A stretch of 64,000 nt of DNA from Clostridiales bacterium (GCA_015056145.1 SVGY01000012.1:1-64000), one strand, 5' to 3'. Positions 1-8,479 are shown, numbered from the stretch's first letter. The notes: a model not told the origin generated them from the sequence alone. Numbers and translations are program-made.

Positions 1-116
1 TAAAGGTGCTTTGCAATCAGATTGAGAATACCGATATGGTCGGGTAAATCTGTTGTTGCGTAATGCACAGGTTAGCCTTTCTTGCAGTGAGAGGGCGCAA
101 TTATACGCACTATATC

Positions 117-223
117 CGTGCATTGCGGTTTTCTACCACATAGGGAAACGAGCACCCGGTACGTTACCGGATGCTCGCCTTTTTCTTGTCGGATAAATTG
201 TTCCTTAAGAATCCTCCCGCCAG
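117..223 (-). repeat. Dispersed 3'-end element, copy 1 (hairpin plus conserved 33-mer)
   Basis: This stretch lies just downstream of the XRE gene on the minus strand. It holds a conserved 33-mer at 191-223 containing GGATAAATTGTTCCTT, then a hairpin at about 149-180 with arms close to CGAGCAT/ATGCTCG. A second copy at 3797-3897 matches the 33-mer at 30 of 33 positions, has a similar hairpin, and also follows a stop codon by about 20 nt. It probably acts as a transcript 3' end. Bases 1-116 at the window edge show no other recognisable feature. Confidence 0.6.
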
Positions 224-241
224 GGAAAGCTGCTTTTGTTG

Positions 242-556
242 TTACTGCTCCGTATCCGGCGCAGGATAGGGCAGGTGCTTGTCGTAATAAATCTGCACGA
301 TAGCCCGGATCATCGCCTGATCCTCCTGGGGCAGATCGTCCAGCACCACCACAGATTTGGGCCGGTATCCCAAAAGGGTGTTTGGAGTAATGTGGAAAAG
401 CTTGCACAGTTTCAGCACATTGGTAATGGTGGGCGATGAAACGTCGCTTTCCCAATCCTTGATTGATTTTGTGTTGGTGCCGATCATCTGGGCCAGCTGT
501 GTAACGGTCCAGCGTCTCTCCGTGCGCAGTTTTGCAATGCGTGCGCCAATTCCCAT
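242..556 (-). CDS. XRE-family helix-turn-helix regulator
   Basis: This 104-residue protein is a small DNA-binding regulator. An N-terminal Cro/CI-type HTH covers about residues 5-60 (IAKLRTERRWTVTQLAQMIG, then the recognition helix in TNTKSIKDWESD), followed by a short acidic tail with no sensor domain. I chose the ATG at 556 because GAGGTG sits 6 nt upstream; a GTG at 565 in the same frame lies inside that ribosome site. It has its own promoter and is divergent from rfbA, but nothing shows that it controls the dTDP-sugar genes. Its target and signal are unknown. Confidence 0.85.
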   Translation of the reverse strand: MGIGARIAKLRTERRWTVTQLAQMIGTNTKSIKDWESDVSSPTITNVLKLCKLFHITPNTLLGYRPKSVVVLDDLPQEDQAMIRAIVQIYYDKHLPYPAPDTEQ

Positions 557-585
557 GGATATCACCTCGTAAAGAAAGTAACAAT

Positions 586-614
586 ATCATACAGTAATTT
601 TCTCATTATTTCAA
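586..614 (-). promoter_or_regulatory. Sigma-A-type promoter of the XRE gene
   Basis: Read on the minus strand, TTGAAA and TATGAT are separated by 17 nt, ending about 30 nt upstream of the start codon. Confidence 0.65.
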
Positions 615-728
615 GGTAAAAAACTATTTACCGCAACAGGCCCCGCAACGCTCCCTGCGGCTGCGGCTTTACTATTACAGCTTTTGCGTGTATAATAAGT
701 TTACCTGAGGAAAGGAGTTTTTCCCCAC

Positions 729-1646
729 ATGAAAGGCATTATTCTGGCCGGCGGAGCAGGTACCCGCCTGTATCCCCTTACTATGGTCACCTCCAAGCAG
801 CTTTTGCCGGTGTACGATAAACCCATGATCTATTACCCCCTTTCTACCCTGATGCTGGCTGGCATCAGGGAAATACTCATCATTTCCACCCCGGTGGATA
901 CCCCCCGTTTTGAGCAATTGCTGGGCGACGGCAGCCAGTTCGGTCTGAAGCTGAGCTATGCTGTGCAGCCTTCGCCCGACGGATTGGCCCAGGCCTTCCT
1001 TATCGGCGAAGAGTTCATCGGCGGCGAGCCCTGCGCCATGATCCTCGGCGACAACATCTTCTACGGCAACGGTCTTTCCGGCAATCTCCAGGAGGCCGCA
1101 AAGAACGCCGAAAAAGGCGTTGCCACCATCTTCGGCCACTATGTTCACGACCCGGAGCGCTTTGGCATCGTGGAGTTTGATGAGCACGGCAATGTTCTTT
1201 CCGTGGAGGAAAAACCTGCTCATCCCAAGAGCAACTATTGCATCACCGGTTTGTACTTCTACGACGGACGGGTGGTGGATTTTGCCAAGCAGGTCAAGCC
1301 CAGCGCAAGGGGCGAACTGGAGATCACTTCCCTGAACGACCTGTACCTGAAGGATGGTTCCCTGAAGGCTATCGTGCTCAACCGTGGCTACGCCTGGCTG
1401 GATACCGGCACCATGGAAAGCCTGATGGATGCAGGCAACTTTGTGCAAATGGTGCAAAAGCGCCAGAGCGTGGTCATTGCAGCCCTGGAGGAAATCGCCT
1501 ACAATCAGGAATGGATCACCAAAGAACAGCTGCTGGCCGCCGCCGACCGCTACGGCAAGTCCCCCTACGGGCAGCACCTCCGCAGTGTTGCAGAAGGCCG
1601 CTTTCTCTATGCCAAAAACGTACAAAACAAAGGAGAAAACCAATGA
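729..1646 (+). CDS. rfbA: Glucose-1-phosphate thymidylyltransferase
   Basis: This 305-residue cytosolic enzyme makes dTDP-glucose from dTTP and glucose-1-phosphate, the first step towards dTDP-rhamnose and related surface sugars. The N-terminus carries the nucleotidyltransferase signature [11 protein letters not shown] (residues 8-18), with [17 protein letters not shown] next; ILGDNIFYG holds a metal-binding Asp. Length is normal for the short RfbA type. An AAGGAG site precedes the ATG. The stop overlaps the rfbB start (ATGA), so the two are translationally coupled. rfbC and rfbD are absent from the window. Confidence 0.96.
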   Translation: MKGIILAGGAGTRLYPLTMVTSKQLLPVYDKPMIYYPLSTLMLAGIREILIISTPVDTPRFEQLLGDGSQFGLKLSYAVQPSPDGLAQAFLIGEEFIGGEPCAMILGDNIFYGNGLSGNLQEAAKNAEKGVATIFGHYVHDPERFGIVEFDEHGNVLSVEEKPAHPKSNYCITGLYFYDGRVVDFAKQVKPSARGELEITSLNDLYLKDGSLKAIVLNRGYAWLDTGTMESLMDAGNFVQMVQKRQSVVIAALEEIAYNQEWITKEQLLAAADRYGKSPYGQHLRSVAEGRFLYAKNVQNKGENQ

Positions 1647-2662
1647 CCATTCTCGTTACCGGTGGCGCCGGTTTTATCGGCTCCAACTTTATCGCCTACG
1701 AACGCAGGGTTCATCCCGAAGATCGTATCCTCTGCGTGGATGCGCTGACCTATGCCGGCAATATGGAAAACCTTGCCCCCTTTATGGATGACCCGCTTTT
1801 CCGCTTTGTGAAGGCAGACATTGCCGACCGGCAGGCCATCTATGCCCTTTTTGAGGAAGAAAAGCCGGATATAGTGGTGAACTTTGCCGCCGAGACCCAT
1901 GTGGATCGTTCCGTTCACGACCCGGAAGTGTTCCTGCGCACCAATATGATGGGCACCCAGGTGCTGATGGATGCCTGCCGCAAGTACGGCATCCAGCGTT
2001 ATCATCAGGTTTCCACCGATGAGGTCTATGGCGACCTGCCGCTGGACGAGCCTGACCTGTTCTTCACCGAGGAAACGCCCCTGCACACTTCCTCCCCCTA
2101 CTCTGCCAGCAAGGCCTCCGCTGACCTGATGGTGCTTGCTTACCATCGCACCTTTGGCCTGCCGGTGAGCATCACCCGCTGCTCCAACAACTACGGCCCC
2201 TACCAATTCCCGGAAAAGCTGATCCCTCTGATGATCTCCCGGGCATTGAAGGATCAGACCCTGCCTGTGTACGGCACCGGCGAAAACGTACGGGACTGGC
2301 TCTTTGTGGATGACCACTGTTCCGCCATCGACCTGGTGATGCGCAAGGGGCGGGTAGGCGAAGTGTACAATGTGGGCGGTCATAACGAGCGCACCAACCT
2401 GGAAGTGGTCAAAACCATCCTTCGGGAGCTGAATAAGCCGGAAAGCCTCATCACCTTTGTGACGGACCGGCCTGGCCATGACCGCCGCTACGCCATCGAC
2501 CCAGCCAAAATTCACGGAGAGCTGGGCTGGCTGCCGGAAACCAAATTTGACGACGGCATCCGTGCCACCATCCGCTGGTATCTGGACAACGTGGGCTGGC
2601 TGGAGCGCATCATTGCCGGAGAGTATCAGGATTACTACGAAAAAATGTACGCCGGCCGCTGA
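1643..2662 (+). CDS. rfbB: dTDP-glucose 4,6-dehydratase
   Basis: This 339-residue extended short-chain dehydrogenase converts dTDP-glucose to dTDP-4-keto-6-deoxyglucose using bound NAD. It shows the Rossmann motif GGAGFIGSN (residues 7-15), the catalytic STDEVYG with Thr-Asp-Glu, and the YSASK Tyr-Lys pair. The start is the ATG overlapping the rfbA stop, with GGAG just upstream; an in-frame opening further upstream lies inside rfbA and is not coding. Length and motifs are typical. Confidence 0.96.
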   Translation: MTILVTGGAGFIGSNFIAYERRVHPEDRILCVDALTYAGNMENLAPFMDDPLFRFVKADIADRQAIYALFEEEKPDIVVNFAAETHVDRSVHDPEVFLRTNMMGTQVLMDACRKYGIQRYHQVSTDEVYGDLPLDEPDLFFTEETPLHTSSPYSASKASADLMVLAYHRTFGLPVSITRCSNNYGPYQFPEKLIPLMISRALKDQTLPVYGTGENVRDWLFVDDHCSAIDLVMRKGRVGEVYNVGGHNERTNLEVVKTILRELNKPESLITFVTDRPGHDRRYAIDPAKIHGELGWLPETKFDDGIRATIRWYLDNVGWLERIIAGEYQDYYEKMYAGR

Positions 2663-2683
2663 CCGGAAAAGGAGCTGTTACCC

Positions 2684-3130
2684 TTGCATCTTCGCCGTGT
2701 GAAGGCCTCCGACCGGGAGGTTTACTTGAAAATGGTTCACGACTTCTATCATTCCCCTGCCGTGCTGCATCCTGTGCCCGACGAGCATTTTGAGCGCACC
2801 TTTGAAGAAATCCTCCGCAGCGATGTATACTCCGACGGCTTCCTTCTGGAAGATGAAGACGGCCGCTGCATGGGCTATGCCGTTACTGCAAAAGGGTTTT
2901 CTCAGGAATGCGGCGGTCAGTTTGTCTGGGTGGACGAGCTCTACGTCCTGCCCGACCATCAGGGCAAGGGTGTGGGTACCGAAGCGCTGCGCCAGCTGCA
3001 GGCCTATTATCCCGACTGCAAGCGTTTCCGTCTTGAAGTGGAGCCGGATAACAAAGATGCGGCCCGGCTTTATCAGCGGCTTGGTTTTGAAGTACTTCCC
3101 TATCGGCAATATGTGATGGACAAATTTTGA
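2684..3130 (+). CDS. GNAT-family N-acetyltransferase
   Basis: This 148-residue GCN5-related acetyltransferase transfers acetyl from acetyl-CoA to an unknown amine. The acetyl-CoA loop appears as LPDHQGKGVGTEAL (motif A, about residues 89-102), and motif B ends in DAARLYQRLGFEV. Translation starts at TTG 2684 with GGAG 9 nt upstream. It follows rfbB by 21 nt on the same strand and is closed by a terminator. The family cannot be assigned a substrate from sequence; a role in modifying an amino sugar is only inferred from position. Confidence 0.85.
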   Translation: MHLRRVKASDREVYLKMVHDFYHSPAVLHPVPDEHFERTFEEILRSDVYSDGFLLEDEDGRCMGYAVTAKGFSQECGGQFVWVDELYVLPDHQGKGVGTEALRQLQAYYPDCKRFRLEVEPDNKDAARLYQRLGFEVLPYRQYVMDKF

Positions 3131-3141
3131 TAGCTGTCATT

Positions 3142-3175
3142 AACCCCGGAGCAATGCAAAATGGCTCCGGGGTTT
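3142..3175 (+). terminator. Rho-independent terminator after the rfbAB-GNAT operon
   Basis: A GC-rich stem (AACCCCGGAGC with GCTCCGGGGTT) and a 10-nt loop are followed by TTTTAT, 12 nt after the acetyltransferase stop. Confidence 0.85.
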
Positions 3176-3202
3176 TATCTGCCTGCGAAAGCGCCGTCTG
3201 CA

Positions 3203-3256
3203 TACATCATGAGTGATGTAAAGGATGGAGTTATACTACACTTTACATCATGTAAA
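3203..3256. promoter_or_regulatory. Tandem palindromes upstream of the VOC gene, candidate operator
   Basis: Three nested inverted repeats share the half-site TACATCA/TGATGTA: TACATCA-TGAG-TGATGTA at 3203-3220, TGATGTAAAG paired with CTTTACATCA at 3214-3250, and the perfect TTTACAT-C-ATGTAAA at 3242-3256. A -10-like TTATACT lies between the two long arms. The arrangement looks like an operator array around a promoter. No cognate regulator gene is next to it. Confidence 0.5.
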
Positions 3257-3349
3257 CAACGGAAGCGCAAGCCCTTGCTGGCTTGTGGTTCCGTGCATTT
3301 CTGTGATAGAATGAAAGCGATGAACTTGAATTTGCGGAGGAGAACGCAT

Positions 3350-3712
3350 ATGAAATACAAAGGAACGCTTATTGTTGTTAAAGATTGTAATCGCGCATTA
3401 AAGTTCTATAGTGATATGTTCGGGTTTCAACTGCTTCAAGACAATGATGGGAATATGGAATTGACAAATAATTTATATTTACAGGAATCGGGATACTGGG
3501 AACAATTCACAAAAAGAAGTGTAATTCCAAACAGTAATCAGTCTGAGTTGTATTTTGAAGAGCCCAACATAGAACAATTTGTAGAGCGTCTTGAAACACT
3601 TTACCCTGAAATCGAATATGTCAATCACCTGATGACACACAGTTGGGGACAAAAGGTGGTCAGATTCTACGATTTGGATGGTAACTTAATTGAAGTAGGA
3701 ACACCGATATAA
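3350..3712 (+). CDS. VOC-superfamily (glyoxalase/bleomycin-resistance-like) protein
   Basis: This 120-residue protein has one vicinal-oxygen-chelate fold: the beta-alpha-beta start KGTLIVVKDCNRALKFYSDM and the C-terminal VVRFYDLDGNLIEVGTP, whose Glu is the usual metal ligand. Members are glyoxalases, dioxygenases or resistance proteins; the activity here is unknown. The ATG follows GGAGG at normal spacing. The gene is visibly AT-richer than its neighbours and sits alone behind a palindromic control region, which suggests recent acquisition. Confidence 0.8.
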   Translation: MKYKGTLIVVKDCNRALKFYSDMFGFQLLQDNDGNMELTNNLYLQESGYWEQFTKRSVIPNSNQSELYFEEPNIEQFVERLETLYPEIEYVNHLMTHSWGQKVVRFYDLDGNLIEVGTPI

Positions 3713-3796
3713 TCAACAAATTCCAATTGGTCGAGCAGCCAAAAGCTCGGTCTCTACCCATTTCAAAGGGGCATAATTTTTTCGCACCATTCCGGT

Positions 3797-3897
3797 GCGT
3801 TGCGTTCATTGGACTGCAAAAGCAAACGAGCATCCGAATGCCGTATGCTCGTTTGCTTGCTATTGGATAAATTGTTCCTTCAGAATCCACACGCCAG
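3797..3897 (-). repeat. Dispersed 3'-end element, copy 2
   Basis: This is the partner of the element at 117-223: the conserved 33-mer lies at 3865-3897 and a hairpin (ACGAGCAT with ATGCTCGT) at about 3829-3854. It begins about 16 nt after the stop of the 92-residue membrane protein gene and probably ends the TRAP operon transcript. One of the three differences from copy 1 is synonymous if the strand is read as Ile-Leu-Lys-Glu-Gln-Phe-Ile, so decay from a coding sequence cannot be excluded. Confidence 0.6.
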
Positions 3898-3913
3898 CAG
3901 AAGGCGTTTTGGT

Positions 3914-4192
3914 TCAGTTGGCTTTCTTATTCTTCTGGGCAGTCAGCGCCATTTCTCCATTGAGATACATGGCTACAAGGCCCAGCAGCACCAGAATGGT
4001 GGTAGCATACACCAACACCGGAACGAAGGATTTGTAGATAAATTCACAGATGGCCGCAGCAGTGTTGCCGCCGATGATCATGGCTGCCACATACCCGAAG
4101 AAGGTAAGACCGCCGCCAAAGAGGCAGATCATGATGCCATAGCCGAAGATGGTTTTCAGCACAGCAGAGGCTTTCTTCATAAACTCTTTCAT
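3914..4192 (-). CDS. Small membrane protein, candidate small subunit of a TRAP-like transporter
   Basis: This 92-residue protein has two hydrophobic segments (about residues 12-40 and 55-75) and a Lys-rich C-terminus, so it is integral to the cytoplasmic membrane. It starts 12 nt after the large TRAP permease gene with a strong AAGGAGG site, so the two are cotranscribed. The position suits a DctQ-like small subunit, but DctQ proteins usually have four helices and about 160 residues. No sequence motif proves the assignment. Confidence 0.7.
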   Translation of the reverse strand: MKEFMKKASAVLKTIFGYGIMICLFGGGLTFFGYVAAMIIGGNTAAAICEFIYKSFVPVLVYATTILVLLGLVAMYLNGEMALTAQKNKKAN

Positions 4193-4204
4193 CCTTATCC
4201 CTCC

Positions 4205-5563
4205 TTACAGTCCCAAAATGGGAAGCCAGCCCATAAGGCAGAGCACCTGCATCAAAAACTGTGCGCCCACCCACCAGAGGTTGTTTTTGAAGGTTTTTCC
4301 AAACTCGGATTCTGCCAGGGACATACCCGCATACATACCCAGCCCCAGCGGCGGAGTGATGCCGCACATTACGCCGCAGATGCAGGGAAGCATGGCGGCA
4401 GCCAGCATGGGGTCTACGCCCACAGAAACCAGTGTGGAGATGAATACCGGGCCAAAAATAACAACCAGCGAGGAACCGGGAATCACCATGCCAAGGAAGC
4501 AGGTCAGCACGCAGATGAACAGCACCATGCCCAGTTTGGAAAACTTCATGGATTCAATAAATGCTTCCATATCTGCGGCAACATTCAGCTCCTTGAACAT
4601 TGCGCCGATCATGTAACCAATAATGCACACGGCAATGGCGGGAGCAATGCTCTTTACGCCGTTGGCAAACATTCTGGCAATGGAAGTGGGCGTAACCTGC
4701 TTTTTATCCTTGGCAATCAGGCAGGCGTACAGGGAGGCCAAACCGGCGATAAACAGCAGCAGAGAGCTGGAGAAATACTTTGCTCCCGTTGCGCCAAGCC
4801 GGGCAGTGAAGAAGGTATCCTTAAAGAGATAGTCCAGGGCAAAAGGCAACAGGATAATCAGCGGCAGAAGCAGACCCTGCCAGCCTTCTTTCAGCACTTT
4901 TTTCAAATCAGGCAGATCCTGCTTTTCCATGGGCTTTACCTTGTAGTACTTGCAAAAAGCCCATACCATCACAATGCGCTGCAGGATGAACCACAGGCCG
5001 ATACCCCAAAGCACGATCCAGAACTGGCCGGTGGTGATGTTCATCTCCGGATAGAGAGCCGCCAGTGCGCCCATGGCCGCCACAATATTGGAGGAGGGCG
5101 GAATCATGTTGCCCATATAACTGGCGTTGCTCTCCACGTTGGCAGCCAGCTCCCGGGGAAAACCGGACTTGATCATCGCAGGGATGGTCAGGCTGCCGGT
5201 AGCCATCACATTGCCGGGGCCGCTGCCGGACAGGGCGCCCATAAAGCTGCTGGCCACCACGGATACATACCCTGCGCCGCCGGTAACACGGCCCAGCAGG
5301 GAAAGAATGATAGCCACGCAGCCGTCAATCACCTTGGTTTTGGTAAGGATAATAGACATGGCCACAAAGGCAGTCATAGAATACAGCAGCGAAGTAGAAA
5401 GGCCGGCGTCAATATAGCCAAGCGCACTTCCCCAGGTGCCGGTCACGGTGAGCAGCACAATAAAGCTGATAAGCACCGCCTCGTATACCGGACGCTTCAG
5501 CAAAACAAACCAGATGCAGATTACGCCCAGCAAAATGCCCAGATAAAGAAAAGTGGACGGCAT
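4205..5563 (-). CDS. TRAP-type large permease (DctM family)
   Basis: This 452-residue integral membrane protein has roughly 11-12 hydrophobic segments. It carries the DctM-type glycine-rich repeats, GALSGSGPGNVMATGSLTIP in the first half and FLGMVIPGSSLVVIFGP in the second, plus the conserved PPSSNIVA. TRAP permeases import carboxylates and related anions using an ion gradient. Unusually, no periplasmic-type binding protein (DctP or TAXI) is encoded nearby. A strong promoter and the divergent LysR gene lie upstream. The substrate is unknown. Confidence 0.88.
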   Translation of the reverse strand: MPSTFLYLGILLGVICIWFVLLKRPVYEAVLISFIVLLTVTGTWGSALGYIDAGLSTSLLYSMTAFVAMSIILTKTKVIDGCVAIILSLLGRVTGGAGYVSVVASSFMGALSGSGPGNVMATGSLTIPAMIKSGFPRELAANVESNASYMGNMIPPSSNIVAAMGALAALYPEMNITTGQFWIVLWGIGLWFILQRIVMVWAFCKYYKVKPMEKQDLPDLKKVLKEGWQGLLLPLIILLPFALDYLFKDTFFTARLGATGAKYFSSSLLLFIAGLASLYACLIAKDKKQVTPTSIARMFANGVKSIAPAIAVCIIGYMIGAMFKELNVAADMEAFIESMKFSKLGMVLFICVLTCFLGMVIPGSSLVVIFGPVFISTLVSVGVDPMLAAAMLPCICGVMCGITPPLGLGMYAGMSLAESEFGKTFKNNLWWVGAQFLMQVLCLMGWLPILGL

Positions 5564-5622
5564 TTTTGTTCCTCCTCACAACCATTTCTTTATGGTTATA
5601 ATTATTATTCCCAACGAGTTAT

Positions 5623-5651
5623 AGTATAGCCATGTCCTTCTTCTTTGTCAA
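5623..5651 (-). promoter_or_regulatory. Sigma-A promoter of the TRAP operon
   Basis: The minus strand reads TTGACA, 17 nt, TATACT. The 5' leader then carries a small AACCAT/ATGGTT hairpin just before the ribosome site. The LysR gene is divergent, so its binding site is expected in this 178-nt spacer. Confidence 0.8.
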
Positions 5652-5741
5652 CCCCTTTTTTCTTTTTGGTTCTCGCTTGCATATTCCTTATTTCTGGTTT
5701 ATGCTGTATAAGCAACGGAAAAAAATCATCAGGAGGAAACC

Positions 5742-6644
5742 ATGAATTCCCGTCAATTGCAATACATTGTCCGCCTGGCAGAAACCCTGCACTTTTCTCA
5801 GGTTGCCGAAGAACTGAACATTTCCCAGCCGGCGCTGAGCAAGCAGGTCATCCATCTGGAAAACGAACTGGGCGTTAAACTTTTCGAGCGTACCACGCCG
5901 CTTACCATTACCGATGCAGGCCGTTTTTTTGTGGAAAAGGCCCGGAAATTGCTAATGGAAGAGGAGCTATTGCTGAAAACCATGGAACGCTATAAAAGCG
6001 GCGACAACGGCAGCCTGACCATTGGCATAACGCCTTTCCGCAGCCTGTACCTGATGCCCGGAGCCATAAAAGGCCTGCGGGAGCGCTTCCCCCAACTGAA
6101 AATCTCGCTGGCGGAGCAGGGGCTCAGCCGTCTGCAAAAAGGGCTTCTGGATGGCGAATACGACTTTGCCATTATGAACCTGCCCGTGGATGAAACCGTC
6201 TTTGAGGCTTTCCCCATGGAGCCGGACAAACTGGTTCTTGCTGTGCCGGATACGCTTCTGCCCCTTATTGCAGGACCTCACGAGGATATCATCTCTTCCC
6301 CGAAAGCCCTTTCCGCCTGTGCTTCGCTGCCCTTCGTGGCGCTTACTCCCGAGCAGGAAATGCGCAAGCTCTTCGACCGGCTCTGCGCCATCGCAGGCAT
6401 CGAACCGCAGCTCTTTGCAGAGGTGACCGGCGTAACCACCGCCCGCCAGATCGTGCTGGAAGGCCTTGCCGCCTCCCTGCTTCCCCGCCTTTTTATCGAA
6501 AACGAAGCAAAACAAAACCATGTGACACTCTTTGAACTGCCGGAAGTATCCTATTCCCGCCAGCCCGCCGTCGTCATTCGGCGTGGACAGTACGTTTCCG
6601 AGTATGCACGGTATGCCATGGATCTACTGCTTCGGCAGATATAG
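5742..6644 (+). CDS. LysR-family transcriptional regulator
   Basis: This 300-residue LysR-type regulator has an N-terminal winged HTH (residues 1-60; MNSRQLQYIVRLAETLHFSQ, then AAEELNISQPALSKQ-like recognition helix) and a periplasmic-binding-like effector domain from about residue 90. The order divergent from the TRAP genes is the classical LysR layout, so it most likely controls that transporter in response to its substrate. AGGAGG lies 7 nt before the ATG. A bidirectional terminator closes the gene. Confidence 0.93.
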   Translation: MNSRQLQYIVRLAETLHFSQVAEELNISQPALSKQVIHLENELGVKLFERTTPLTITDAGRFFVEKARKLLMEEELLLKTMERYKSGDNGSLTIGITPFRSLYLMPGAIKGLRERFPQLKISLAEQGLSRLQKGLLDGEYDFAIMNLPVDETVFEAFPMEPDKLVLAVPDTLLPLIAGPHEDIISSPKALSACASLPFVALTPEQEMRKLFDRLCAIAGIEPQLFAEVTGVTTARQIVLEGLAASLLPRLFIENEAKQNHVTLFELPEVSYSRQPAVVIRRGQYVSEYARYAMDLLLRQI

Positions 6645-6649
6645 CCACA

Positions 6650-6684
6650 AAAATCCCCGCCGTTTTTTCTGGCGGGGATTTTTT
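6650..6684. terminator. Bidirectional terminator between the LysR and AAA-CYTH genes
   Basis: The stem AATCCCCGCC/GGCGGGGATT has a T-run on the plus strand and an A-run before it, so it can end both convergent transcripts. Confidence 0.88.
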
Positions 6685-6697
6685 GATGATTCCTTCT

Positions 6698-7783
6698 TTA
6701 TATTCTGGCAAGAGCGGCATTCTTGTATGTTTCGTCGTCGGTCACTTCTTTAATCACTTTAAGCAGCTCCGGGAAGACGATCTCCGTATGCTCATCGCTG
6801 AGCTCCAGCTCCACGATCGCCTTATCCTTCCAGAAGGGATATACGTCAATCTCGAAATACTGATTTTCGTAGGTAAGGCAGTAACGGGTTTTGCGAATGG
6901 GACGGCAGGCAGGATCCGCATCCATCAGCAGTCTGAGATATTCATCCTTGGAAAGCCTGCGCTCTATCTCCACCCGTTTCAGCTCATCCACCTTCCTTTT
7001 TGTGGTCTGGAAGTAAATGTAATTGCCTTCAGCGCCCCTCTGGCGCACACGGGATTCCTCGCCCTCCGGGCAGGTAAGATAGGTCTGGATAATCTCGATT
7101 CGCTGGCAATTGGGCAGCTTTTCAAGGGCTTGCACATCCGGATATTCGATCAGGAATTTGCGTTCAATTTCAAAAGGTTCCGGCTCACCAAGGAACGATG
7201 CAATCTCCGCAACCAGTCTTTTGAGTTTATCCTCAAAATCCGATGCGTTGTCAATGACCCTCAGATGGGGATGACCCGTCCAGGCAGCGATGAGCTTGTC
7301 ATCCAGCGCTGCGGCTTGTTCCACGGTTTCGGTTCTGGCGGCGTTGTTGGCGGTGGTATAGAATTCCTCTGCGCCCTTGGCAGCCGTTACCAGATGGAAT
7401 ACTGCGTCGTACCCGTCCCGAAGTTCCACTTCGTTCAGGCCCATCGTCTTCAGCACAACCGCAAAATCGTCCTCCCGCATGTAGGCCTTGTTATCCAGAG
7501 CGCCACGGTCGCACACCATCAGCACCTTTTCCACCGGCATAGAGGCAGCGCCCTGTGCGAAAACCTTCTCCTTTTCCAGCTGAAGGGCCATTTGACATTT
7601 CTGATAGTCTACGTTGCTACCGCAGGTCCAGGGAGCAACACCGCCGGTGATCAGCTCGGTGGCGGTTTCAGGTACAAACAGAACGGTATAGCCCATTTTG
7701 GTAAAGTTGCTCTGAATCCAGCTCATAGCGGTGGTTTTGCCTGCGCAGGGCCCTCCCGTAATGACGATTTTCTTGATATCCAT
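6698..7783 (-). CDS. AAA ATPase (AAA_28 type) fused to a CYTH triphosphatase domain
   Basis: This 361-residue protein joins two nucleotide-handling domains. Residues 1-195 form a P-loop NTPase/kinase-like domain with Walker A GGPCAGKTT (10-18) and a CDRG box near residue 91. Residues 202-361 are a CYTH (triphosphate tunnel) domain starting with the diagnostic EIERK (205-209), followed by alternating charged strands (RVRQRG, KRVEIERRL, FEIDVYP, IVELELS). CYTH enzymes hydrolyse inorganic triphosphate or make cAMP; the fused ATPase suggests phosphoryl transfer or proofreading. It is monocistronic with its own promoter. The exact reaction is unknown. Confidence 0.88.
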   Translation of the reverse strand: MDIKKIVITGGPCAGKTTAMSWIQSNFTKMGYTVLFVPETATELITGGVAPWTCGSNVDYQKCQMALQLEKEKVFAQGAASMPVEKVLMVCDRGALDNKAYMREDDFAVVLKTMGLNEVELRDGYDAVFHLVTAAKGAEEFYTTANNAARTETVEQAAALDDKLIAAWTGHPHLRVIDNASDFEDKLKRLVAEIASFLGEPEPFEIERKFLIEYPDVQALEKLPNCQRIEIIQTYLTCPEGEESRVRQRGAEGNYIYFQTTKRKVDELKRVEIERRLSKDEYLRLLMDADPACRPIRKTRYCLTYENQYFEIDVYPFWKDKAIVELELSDEHTEIVFPELLKVIKEVTDDETYKNAALARI

Positions 7784-7832
7784 GTTCTTCCCCCATGCCT
7801 TGCTGCATATGGATGCAGTTTTTTCTATTTTT

Positions 7833-7860
7833 ACAATAACATACTTTTTGCTTTATGCAA
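7833..7860 (-). promoter_or_regulatory. Promoter of the AAA-CYTH gene
   Basis: The minus strand reads TTGCAT, 16 nt, TATTGT. The leader then contains a CTGCAT/ATGCAG hairpin. The rest of the spacer up to 7961 shows no gene. Confidence 0.5.
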
Positions 7861-7961
7861 GCCGAGCTCCCTTTCAGATTCCGGCGGGCATTTCATACAC
7901 TCTTATGCTTTGCATCTTTATCCCTCCATGCATCAAACCCTGTTGCATTGATTCTATCACG

Positions 7962-8006
7962 GAACAAGAAAAGCAGCAAGCCGTTCCATTCCCTCTGGCT
8001 TGCTGC
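7962..8006 (-). terminator. Terminator of the aromatic amino acid operon
   Basis: A 10-bp perfect stem GCAGCAAGCC/GGCTTGCTGC is followed on the minus strand by TTTTCTTGTT, about 35 nt beyond the aroQ stop. Confidence 0.85.
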
Positions 8007-8038
8007 AAAACTGAAAGCTTCCTTCCAAAACAAGATTT

Positions 8039-8479
8039 TCAGTTTTTCTCCTGCAGGTACTCCTTCAGCATCAAAATAGCCTTCTCGTATCCTGCAAAAC
8101 CCAGGCCCTTTACCTGCGCTATGCAGGCCATGGCGGGGTAGCTGATATGACGGAAGGACTCCCGTTCATTGATATCACTCAGGTGAACCTCCACCGCAGG
8201 CAAGCTGACTGCCTTGAGTGCATCCAGTATCGCCACACTGGTGTGGGTGTACGCTGCGGGGTTGATGACAATACCGTCAGCGTTTCCAAGGGCACTCTGG
8301 ATGATATCCACCAGCACGCCTTCATGGTTGCTCTGAAAAACTTCCACCTCGATATTTTCCCTCTCGCATACCTGACGAATGTAGTTTTCCAGGTCCAGCA
8401 AGGTTTGTCTGCCGTATATTTCCGGCTCTCTGACACCCAGCATATTCAAATTGGGACCGTTAAGAACGTAAAGCTTCAT
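8039..8479 (-). CDS. aroQ: 3-Dehydroquinate dehydratase, type II
   Basis: This 146-residue enzyme performs step three of the shikimate pathway, dehydrating 3-dehydroquinate. It shows the type II signature LNGPNLNMLGVREPEIYG near the N-terminus (catalytic Tyr), then FQSNHEGVLVD, NPAAYTHTS and VHLSDINERE. The start at 8479 gives the standard MKLYVLNGPN end. It overlaps the end of aroE/K by 20 nt and is the last gene of the operon. Confidence 0.96.
   Translation of the reverse strand: MKLYVLNGPNLNMLGVREPEIYGRQTLLDLENYIRQVCERENIEVEVFQSNHEGVLVDIIQSALGNADGIVINPAAYTHTSVAILDALKAVSLPAVEVHLSDINERESFRHISYPAMACIAQVKGLGFAGYEKAILMLKEYLQEKN

Noticed and set aside
72..590. 172-codon minus-strand frame covering the XRE gene
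   Set aside because: It is a different frame over a well-supported HTH protein with its own ribosome site and promoter.
3800..5629. 609-codon open frame opposite the TRAP genes
   Set aside because: It is rich in His and Gln with no domain, and is the complement of two well-supported membrane protein genes.
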